Below are positions 55,435 to 64,000 of a stretch of 64,000 bases of DNA, one piece after another. The translations under genes and the position numbers were made by a program. The notes under the pieces were generated by a model. The model did no database searches. It was not told the origin of the DNA and saw only the letters and a list, made by a program, of their open reading frames with translations. Source of the DNA: Hydractinia symbiolongicarpus (taxonomy: Eukaryota > Cnidaria > Hydrozoa > Anthoathecata > Hydractiniidae). The first letter of the stretch is position 1, and every line of letters begins with the position of its first letter. The stretch lies in NCBI RefSeq assembly GCF_029227915.1, contig NC_079875.1:27228001-27292000 (forward strand), in the 5' to 3' direction.

Positions 55435-57164
55435 TCAATTTTTAACGTTGCTTTGTTTCCTCAAAAAATTATTTTTTAAGTCTGCTTTTATAAGTACATA
55501 GGTTTGGCTGTAATAAGTAAAACTAACAATCTTTTCAGAGGGTAAAGTATCATCTTCATCACTGCTATCACCATAGTTACCATCATCAACCACGATATCC
55601 ATCTCCATCCTCGTTGGCACTTCGTCAAAATTTTCTTTTAGCAATTTAAGATGTTGACAAAGTGATAAACAATCACTTAAATTTCTTACATTTCGTTTTG
55701 TTGATTGGTTCTTTGATAAACAACATTGAGTTGAGTGACATGTTGCGATTTGTTTGTGAGTCTTGTCAACATTACACACTGTAACAAATTCAACCTGATC
55801 TGCAACAATAGAAAAACGTTTAACCCCTGTTTTGGCGGGAAGTGAAATGACTTGATCATTCGTACATGCAAGAGCTTCCAGAACAATCTAAGATTTAAAA
55901 TAAAAAAATTAAAACAGACTTACACAGATTTATAACAACCCTTTCTGTCAGAGTTTCTTATTGACACAACACATATAGTTAATTAAGAAGATTATTTTCA
56001 AATTTTGAACCCTTATGCTATCCAATAATTTGTCCGGTATTTCTTACAAATGTAGTTACAAATGAATATAACAAAACACACCTGTTTGTTAATATGTTCT
56101 GGAATAATCGCTGATTCGTTCAAGCCGTCAAAATCTACAAATATCATTAATTCCTTCATTAAGCGACAATGGCAACACGTGACCCTCTCTCTCGCATTTG
56201 CATAATTTCCATGATCAACATCGATTGAGGCTTGCAACGTACTAAAGATTTTACATTGGCATGTAATTATCGTTGTCGTTTCCGTTTTTACCGTATTTAA
56301 CGTATTCATAATTCTAAAAATTCGAGAAATATAACGGACATTAAAATGTTATTTATAGATGAAGAACGTTTTAAGGTAAAAAACCAGTATGAATAAAAGT
56401 TGGAAAAACAATTAATAGCTCGTAACCGTGTCTGTTGTTACCGTCCGTCTATGTCTGGCGTATATTGTTATGTAATGATTGCAAGAAGCTGAAAAAATGT
56501 ACATAGCGATTACATAGAGGGTAGAAAACAGCTAAATTTATACAGATTGAAAATAATTTGAACGTTAAGAGAAAGAAAAGGTTACCATAAAGTCTCCACT
56601 GTAGCTGTTGTAACCACCCATAGCAACAACTTGTTTATTTTCGTTTCTTAATCTCTAGTGAAGACGGTTGTGACGGAATAATTCACCACAGAAATATTTA
56701 TAAAGATTTGTTCCGTAATCATCTGCCAAGTTTGGATAAATGGCTGGTGTTATAGTTGCCGCTTGTTTTGACCTTACTGCAACAGGATATCGTTTCCGAT
56801 AAGGTTCCCCAGACCTCTTTTTTGAATACGGAATTTCGCATTTGGAACCGAACAAATTGTTCAGGCACGCGTCAATTATATTTCCTGGGTCATTTCTGTA
56901 ACACCATGCTTGTATGATCCGGTTTCTTGGTGACCCGGGATAGTACTTCATAGATGTGGAAAACCGTTGTTCATACTTCAATTGTAAAGAACTAGCAGGC
57001 TAGTCCCACCGATGGTGGTTTGATAAAGATGAAATAATAGAAAACTGATCGTTCAGAGAAATCACAGAGGGATATTGCTGAAGGAGACATCTCCGTATGC
57101 TTTGTGAAAATGTTGACTTGGAACGATATTTGACAATTTGAGGTTGGAGTGTTGAACAAATGAC
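55435..57164 (-). pseudogene. Cys-cluster gene of unknown function, at least three exons
   Basis: Three coding blocks read leftwards. 57,164-56,655 encodes SPRNRIIQAWCYRND, PYSKKRSGEPYRKRYPVAV and DDYGTNLYKYFCGELFRHN, with one in-frame TAG near 57,005. Exon 56,309-56,082 carries CQCKIF and VTCCHCRLMKELMIFVDFDG and ends CAG/GTGTGT. Exon 55,887-55,435 starts after AAATCTTAG in matching phase and has VTVCNVDKTHKQIATCHSTQ, a further C...H cluster (LSLCQHLKLL), an acidic stretch and the stop. The Cys/His spacing resembles zinc clusters (SWIM or CxC-like) of repeat-associated proteins, but I cannot assign it. It begins 32 bp beyond the Kolobok right target site. The stop makes it probably decayed. 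Confidence 0.45.
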
Positions 57165-57718
57165 TAAAATACAAAAAAAACACAGAAATATTAAGGAATC
57201 AGAAGGATAATTCAGTATAATCATTTCATCGCATGCGCGCAAGGTTACATACGTACCGATTCTCAATTTTATTTTTATTTGCCTCAAACTTTTGGCTGTT
57301 GTGCAACGTAATACCAAAAACAAATAGACATTTCACTTTTTCTGATTGTATGGTTGGCATAATCGAACTCATAGTATTGTAAAAACTATTTTTGTTGCCT
57401 TTTATATTCCTTGAAGTTACATTCTTTTTTTTTTCCTTGCAATTTTCTAAAGAAATAAAGATACGGCTCTTTAAATTATAATTTACGAAAGCAAAAGTTT
57501 GTTTCTAATTTCAATAATCTGACAACGCAATCGCAACTTGGTTATTGGAAAGTATGATGCGTTAAGAAAAGCACATTCGTCCAAGATACGCAGAAACTGC
57601 AGCGATACATCAACTTGCCCTTCTAAAATGGATTGGGAAATAAAAAAAGCCTTGCAACTTTTTTTTTATTCTAGCTTAAATTTAAAACACTCTTCAACCA
57701 GATTATAATAACGATTAC
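57165..57718. other. no gene seen
   Basis: AT-rich. A short hydrophobic minus-strand frame (57,323 down) does not continue into a supported exon. Confidence 0.5.
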
Positions 57719-58243
57719 TTAATACGAATTACCAGAATTGCGCATTGTTTGGTATAATTTTCTAGATCTCATTTTTTCCATGTTGACATCATCCATTGTA
57801 TAGACATGGTTGGGTAACAGATCATTCGTTAAACCTAAGCGTTGCTGAATAAAACACTGCCCTTCGTTATGAAAATACCCTTGAAATCCACCAGATTCAA
57901 AAAGGCGGCACACATAAACTTTCCCAACTGGTACTTCTATTTGCAAAACAGAGCAATAAATCACATCATCATAATAACCAGATGCTGCCATTGTCGAGCA
58001 AGTGTCCTCTGCTTTTATTATCGCGTTGCTCGCTTTAAAACAAGATGAAAGCATTGCCGTTGTTATTGAAGTCTCCAAATCTAACGCTTCGTGGCATTTA
58101 TTTAAATTTGCCAATGCGATTTTCTTTTTATCTGTCTCTGCCTCCACTGAATGGGCTAAATATGACAAGGTAAATATGATATAGAACACAATACTCAGTA
58201 ATTCTTTTAATATGGTGACAACGCAAAGTTTAGCTGTTGTCAT
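57719..58243 (-). CDS. small secreted Cys-rich protein
   Basis: Intact 174-codon frame, single exon. Residues about 11-32 (ILKELLSIVFYIIFTLSYLA) form a strongly hydrophobic signal peptide, with a probable cleavage region at HSVEAE. The mature part (~140 residues) has an N-terminal helical stretch and six cysteines (in NKCHE, SSCFK, DTCST, IYCSV, YVCRL, GQCFI), an even number that would allow three disulfides. It ends in a Met/Asp/Arg-rich tail without a membrane segment. No family recognised. It is the clearest candidate host gene in the window because it is undamaged and lies outside any bounded element. It could still be the last exon of something larger. Confidence 0.6.
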   Translation of the reverse strand: MTTAKLCVVTILKELLSIVFYIIFTLSYLAHSVEAETDKKKIALANLNKCHEALDLETSITTAMLSSCFKASNAIIKAEDTCSTMAASGYYDDVIYCSVLQIEVPVGKVYVCRLFESGGFQGYFHNEGQCFIQQRLGLTNDLLPNHVYTMDDVNMEKMRSRKLYQTMRNSGNSY

Positions 58244-58767
58244 GTTAGCAAAGTAGTGAACGATGGGTTAACATTACTGACCATATGTATCAACATTCTT
58301 AAATCTGCCATCTTTTAGTCGCAAGATATGAAGTGGGAAAATATGAAAAATATTTATATATATATTGCTTCCTTTGAAGAAAATGTAAACTACAATCAAC
58401 TCCCTCTAACTCTAATCTTTTTAGTGTCAAGTGGAACATGCTTCAATTTTATGTATGGTAATGCATTCTTGATACAGTTTAGCATGATAATCTTAAAGCG
58501 TACTAACTTTGCGTAAGTATGTAATACATTATATCCAACCGGAAAGTTAACACTTAAGATGTTTACAATAATTTCTTTTCGTCGTTTTAGTAATTTTTCC
58601 TTTCCTCAGTGAACAGTTCGATTTACTGAACATTATAACTAAGAGTAGGCTTAGTTAACGGGTAAGTATTATCAGGAATTTTACGGAATACTCATGATAA
58701 CGACGCTAGTGTTGGAGGTTTTAAAATTTCGAGTTGTTTAGAGTTTCGGGAGTTGACAGTATATTGA

Positions 58768-58944
58768 TCACCTACACGAGTTGGCAAGATCTGTTGACGT
58801 GATACTGAAATTAGTATCTTCTAAACCACTGTCAATAATAACATTGCAAGCAACCTCCATGTCTTCAACTAACACCTCTGGAACTTCTAATGATGCTAGC
58901 ATTGCATCATATTCTACTTCATCCGCACTTATGGCGTCCATTAT
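58768..58944 (-). other. possible terminal exon, acidic protein
   Basis: Starts after a TTTCACAG acceptor with MDAISADEVEYDAMLASLEV and runs about 58 codons, acidic, to a stop at 58,768. No upstream exon found. The flanks (58,244-58,767) hold no other gene. Confidence 0.3.
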
Positions 58945-60199
58945 CTGTGAAAGGGGATAAAAGGTCGAATTAATAAACGGAAATATAACTACATTAAACA
59001 TGCTGGTGTTAAGAATAAAAACACGAATTTGTGTACAATATTTCTTTACCATAAAACAAAATTTTAGGGTATTATTTTTCACAAAACTCACGACAATAAA
59101 ACAACAAAATTATAAAATATCTCTAAGCTCTACCAATATTTTATTAGAAACATGAGTAACCATCAAGGAGTAAAAAGATTCCTTGCAGATAGTAATTTCT
59201 ATTTGGGATATTCGACATATAAATACGTCATTCAAACGCAAAACATAAATTCGTATAATAAGAATCCATTTTAAAAACCTTTAGCAAATTTAAATTAGGG
59301 TAAAACTGCCAAAATTCTCAGCTAATGAAATTATTTCATTTTATCATGTGTCAAAATACAGAACATAGTTTTAGAAGATGTTTCTTTAGGCAAAGAAAAT
59401 TGTAGAAAATATAATTTACCTTGCCTCACACCCAGACGCACTTTTTTCAAATTATATAGGAGATATTATTACAGCAATCGTCTCTTTCTGGTTTTTCAAA
59501 TTTTACTCATTTTTATATATATTTATTTATAACAATCACAACAACTATTACCATAGAACAAAAACGACTTTCATGTTTATAATATGCTATTTTGCTGTTC
59601 TTCTTACAATCGGGTTGTAATGAATAAATTCCATCACAAACTGCATATTCACACATACCTGCTGGTGCTTGATGTTAGACTAAAACAAAAATAACAAAAT
59701 ATAAATGATTGATGTGCAAATAGAGGTTACCCTATATAATGTGAGGATCAGGTCCATGACCCCTAGGTTCCAAAAACTTTTTTTCCTTTATTCGGTTCAG
59801 ATTCTTCTACCCTTTTGTATCTCAATAATAATAAGTAGTCCATAAATTAAATAGAGTATATATTGTTTAAATGACTAAGCAAAAAATTAAAGTAATCAAA
59901 GAAATAAATCGAAAAAAAACTATTTACTAAAAAGATTAAATCCAGTGCCTTTTAGATCTTGCCTCTAAAAAATCTACGATTTACATTTCATTTAGCCCTC
60001 TGTGGTTTTGCTTTTTTACCTACTAAATAGCGTGTGTACAAAAATTCATAAATTTTAAGTAATTTTGGAAATTCATTTATTGTACAGATTTCATACACAG
60101 AAACTATCCACAAGATGTTGGTATTACTTTTTGCTGTCGATGGATATAGATATATTTTGGCGTTGATTCCATATGGGTAAGTAAATATTACCATTGCCC
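58945..60199. other. no gene seen
   Basis: AT-rich. A 68-codon minus frame at 60,194-59,988 has no recognisable features. Confidence 0.55.
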
Positions 60200-60385
60200 T
60201 GTGTAAGAAGTGTTATGTTGTACGGTAGTGAGGCATGGGCAGTGAAGCAGGAAGATCTTGACCTTTTAAAAAGGAATGATATAAGAATGGTTAGGTGGAT
60301 GTGTAACGCCAGTCTGAGAGACAGAAAGAGTTCAATGATCTAAGAAGCAGGATAAGTATCCGTAGAATTAAAGATGTTATCACCT
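60200..60385 (+). pseudogene. LINE RT C-terminal fragment (RTE/CR1-like)
   Basis: A short frame encodes CVRSVMLYGSEAWAVKQEDL, then RMVRWMCNASLRDRKSS, before a stop, and resumes as SIRRIKDVI. LYGSEAW and RWMC are hallmark motifs of the post-RT region of many LINEs. A 5'- and 3'-truncated relic. Confidence 0.7.
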
Positions 60386-60552
60386 TTTAAGCTAGCCTGT
60401 ACACATATTCCGGAATGATTTCAATCCGCAATAGTAAAAATGGCGACAGACGATTACGACAATGTTTATGTTGTCGCTGGTTATATTTCCGTAAACAACC
60501 TTGATACTTGAATTATAAATTTAAATGTTTGTTGTGAAAAGTAACACGTGTT

Positions 60553-60712
60553 ATACCAAAGTAGCTCAGTTTGTTGGTCAGCCAGCCTTTCAAAAATATT
60601 ACAACTTTTTACTAGTTTAGAAAAATAAGTGAAAATAAAAACTGGATCCGGCTTGTGCTTTAAACTCCATAGTGGAGATGTAGGTTGCGCTTTAGATTTA
60701 TATTAGATTAGA
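60553..60712 (+). mobile_element. tRNA-derived SINE-like sequence
   Basis: Starts with a box-A-like GTAGCTCAGTTTGTTGG (60,561-60,577) in a tRNA-5'-half-like context, followed by a body with AACTGGATCCGGCTTGTGC and a short hairpin CTCCATAGTGGAG. Box B is not clear. The call is by resemblance. Confidence 0.45.
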
Positions 60713-62235
60713 TTTAAAATATACTAATAAAAAGAAAAATAATAAAATATCATAAATAAATACCCTTTCTCTAGAAAACATGTAAGACTACTGGAGAAAA
60801 TGGTTAGTCTATTAAGACTAATTAAAATTGACTGTTTAAATAAATCCTAAATTAATTAAGTATTATGCACAGATCCGACATTTGCATTGGAAGGAAGAAA
60901 ATTCGCAACTCTGCAGTATTTAACCGAAGACCAGTTTCTTCAACGTCGTCAGTATTCTCGAACATTGATCATGTTTTATCCCATAATTACGATTATGCTA
61001 AACATATAGATTTTTCGTTATCGTTGACAAGTTAGATGTACTTTAAAGCCAGTTGTAGGTAACTTTCCGCACTTGATTTTTTTATCATCTGGTCTTCTAC
61101 TTTCCGAATTGAGCTTGCTCCTCTCTCAGTAATGTTACTGGAGCAGACAGTGCTCGTCTTTACATAGTTGAGTTACTAGAGTAGACAGGTAAATATATTC
61201 ATAAGATATTTTCTCATTTGGACAATTGGACTTTCTGTAACGACAAAGTGCTACTCAAAACCAGTTAAGAACTTTTGCTGCTTCTTGGATTTTTCCACTT
61301 TTTGGTCTTTTTAACATGATGATCAAATAGAAAAAATAAAACTACATAATAGCTAACAAAAATGGTCTTGTTATCTTGACGTGGTCATGTTTCCCGAAAT
61401 AATTATTTAATTTTAAATAGCAATATCAAGTTTTCAAACAAGATTTTAAACACCTATTATAGATTATTTTGTACTTTTTTTTTTTTCAGTGGGTGATGAT
61501 AAATTTAATGCCCCTAAGGCTGTTGCAATGTCTTGCACATAACCGTCTGCTGACACATTCCGCTTGAATTGTGTAAAGCCTGTGGCTGCTGGATGAAGTT
61601 TCTATAAAACAATTTGTGGGTTTTTAATCACAAATTTTCCTGCGCGTAACCATATCAGTGACAAATACAATGATGACGCAAATCTTGCGAAAATTGTTAA
61701 AGAATTTGCTACTTGCAAAATTCGTGAAAATGAATTATTTGCATCGAACTTTTCCTTTTTTAAAAATAATTTACACAAATCTAAATTTTATTATTTTATG
61801 CCTCCTAAATAAAACCAAATTATTTTTTCACGAATTCCGCAAACTTTTTCGAAATTTAGTTCTCTCAAAATTAGTGCAATGCTACTAATTCTATATTTGT
61901 AGCATTTTTAAAGAAAAAGAAAACGAAAGAGTAGAATAATATGTTGTGTTTATGAAAAAGATAGGTGTAGTTTATTACAATAAACGTTTTTGAACAATGT
62001 ACTTTGTATGTTTTATTCCCGTACTAATGTTTTCCTAATGATCATGGATAATGCGCTCCGCCAATATTATTTTTAATATACATTACTAAAATGCTTTTAT
62101 TTTCGATATGGCGAATTAAAAAGTCTACTTTATAATATCTTAATGACTTATAGTACAGTTAAGTGTGATTCTTTGTTAAATGCGCATTTAAAGAATATAA
62201 TAAATTCAAAAAAATTGTTGGAACCTCAAAATATT
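60713..62235. other. no gene seen
   Basis: AT-rich sequence with no supported coding frame or RNA gene. Confidence 0.55.
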
Positions 62236-62372
62236 GTTACAGCTCACGCACCGTGCGTGGACGCCAGTTACAAGGTAACCTTCGGTTTCTCGTGGCGTGC
62301 AAAGTCACCAGCTTATCTTATGTTACAGCTGACGCCCCGTGCGTAGACGCCAGTTGCAAGGTAACCTTCGGT
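62236..62372 (+). repeat. 51-bp direct repeat, two copies
   Basis: Copies at 62,236-62,286 and 62,322-62,372, starting GTTACAGCT and ending GTAACCTTCGGT, with four or five differences, 86 bp apart. GC-richer than the surroundings. Confidence 0.75.
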
Positions 62373-64000
62373 GTCCATGCGTTACGCTAAAATTTACCAA
62401 GTTAAAAAAAGAGTTTTAAAAGCATAGAATAATTTAATTTTACCCCCAGATTAACGTGCACGCTGCATCTAACGGAAACAAGTTCTTTATCAACTGAAAA
62501 AAGAAATGTGCAGCAAAGAAGTAACTCTGGAAAAAGTTATTTCAAACAATGTTTACTCATCATCAGGTTGGATTAAAGCTTATATTTGTTTTTCTATATT
62601 TCCATTTTTGTGTTCTGGGACGAGGTAAATATTTCTAACGTGCGATGATTTAACATCACAAAGAGAACGGATTGGAAATTTTTCAGGCAATTGTATACAT
62701 CTTCAATTCGTTCTCTTTGGGATGAAACAAAGTTTAGTATTCGAAGTAAAAAACTGATTGGAGTTTTATTAGGAGAACGCTAGAAAGCTATCTAGTGAGA
62801 AGTAAAAGAAAACAGATGCGTTGTTTAGATTATTTAGTAGAGAAATGAACTTGGGTGTATGACGAGTTTCTAGCCGTTTCTTTCAGAGCTAAATCTTTCT
62901 TAAATATTAAGTTTGTTGTTGTGTCTTGAGTCGGAGATTATTTTCTTTAAGCACTTATTTTGTAAGTACATACTCTAAAAAATGGGTCAGAAGTTTGGAA
63001 TATCCTAAAAATATGTCTAAGCTTAATGGTTTGTTTCCGAGGGCCAAAATATGCTGTTATCAGCAGCAAATATCTGAAAATCATAAGGCAGAACCACATT
63101 TTTTTCGAAAATACCCAGAATTTCTCGACGTTGTCCGTCATTTTGGCTAGCGCTGAAACTTATGACCGAAACGCGGCTGAAAGATTGCGGCTTGAAACTA
63201 AAGGCGTGCAAAGTAATGCCACGAGTAGTGCAAGGGAAAGAAGAGGAATTCTTAAGTAAGTTTTTTTCATTGGATTTACAAGAATGTGAGGTACCCCACA
63301 ATGAGAAGTTAATAACAGAAACGCCATTCCGATGTCTGATGATAAGGGGTGGTCACATCTGGATAATATTTATTTTGTGATTTTAAGCTACCTAGCCAGT
63401 ACCATGCCAGCACTCCAGGGCACATTTGTTATTAAATAATTAAGTGATAAAGTGCAAAGTAAACGTGTTGCAGATCCAGGTATTTGTATTTATACGGAAG
63501 AAATTTAGATTATGTATTTAGCACTGTGCTTTAGAAGCACATTCCCACTTTCTCTGAGCTGGATAAGGTATTTGGTCCTATACCTGGGACAGATTGTATC
63601 TGTTTGAATTATTTTTAATCCTGAGAATCACTTAGAATGTTTTCTGTACACATGCTTGTCAACATTGATATGCTGTCAAAAAAAGTTTATCTGCGTCTCC
63701 AAAAATGGCCAAAATTAAGAACGCAGAAGCTATGATAGTAGTAAAAAAAATTTTGGGTTCATTTCATTAAACTGGTCTAAAAACATGTAATACTAAGTTT
63801 CAAGTCATTATTTCATTTTTACTGAAGTAATAGAACTTTTACGTAGCATACTTTTAGCATAGTTTTTCATACCATTGACACCAAAATGACTGCAGTGACT
63901 AATCGGTTTGAAATTAATCTATCTAATAATACGTCAGTTCTGTCTGTGTGTGACTTTTGCAAAGTGGGTAAAATTTCTTTGATAAAGACTATGCATCAAA
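62373..64000. other. no gene seen
   Basis: Several short overlapping frames around 62,930-63,380 on both strands, none with a recognisable motif or splice support. AT-rich to the end. Confidence 0.5.

Noticed and set aside
143-62240. Similarity of GTTGGAACCTCAAA near 143 and near 62,218 as paired ends of one large element
   Set aside because: Only about 14 bp match and nothing else supports it; likely chance.

Overview
The window is animal nuclear DNA, AT-rich, with GT-AG introns and almost no intact host genes. The mix of mobile elements (Harbinger with a MADF/BESS partner, THAP-type ISL2EU, Kolobok, pogo, BEL/Pao, DIRS, Penelope-like, Crypton-like and several LINEs) and the style of their proteins suggest an invertebrate metazoan, most likely a cnidarian. 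That assignment is inference from protein style; no species-diagnostic gene is present.

Left part (1-12 kb): a decayed THAP/DDE transposon (365-1,692, minus), a LINE tail and a zinc-finger relic, then a Harbinger element with its DDE transposase (3,877-4,963, plus) convergent with a MADF/BESS accessory gene (6,413-5,149, minus). Next come a decayed LINE of the restriction-like-endonuclease (RLE) type whose polyprotein ends in a ubiquitin-specific protease (USP) domain (9,002-6,719, minus), and a PHD/EN/RT LINE (about 11,850-9,887, minus).

Centre-left (11.9-22.8 kb): four apparently identical 2,437-bp tandem units (12,332-22,148), flanked by diverged partial units. Each unit joins, head to head, an inverted LINE ORF1 fragment and the RLE-tail/USP part of the same USP-bearing LINE family. 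Each also carries its 3' UTR modules and a strongly structured 61-nt hairpin.

Centre (23.07-27.36 kb): a 4.3-kb segment bounded by 20-bp inverted repeats and a near-adjacent 10-bp direct repeat. It holds a small C2H2 zinc-finger gene, another spliced gene of unknown function and exon-like minus-strand sequence. It has no recognisable transposase and is interrupted by a 5'-truncated Penelope-like element with a hammerhead-ribozyme-like 3' end.

Centre-right (27.9-41.3 kb): a nested stack. A USP-bearing RLE LINE is split exactly at its USP catalytic-Cys motif by a BEL/Pao element (30,643-40,479; 5-bp target duplication). The BEL element is itself split by a pogo-type transposon (36,213-38,742; TA duplication) carrying an intact transposase and a divergent HIRAN-like gene.

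Right part (41-64 kb): Penelope-like and tyrosine-recombinase fragments, a second PHD LINE, a DIRS element, and a structurally complete Kolobok element (51,218-55,399; TTAA duplications). The Kolobok element has a three-exon 663-codon transposase and a previously hidden four-exon accessory gene. Beyond it lie a decayed cysteine-cluster gene, an intact small secreted Cys-rich protein gene, scattered exon/LINE/SINE fragments, and largely featureless AT-rich DNA to the end.
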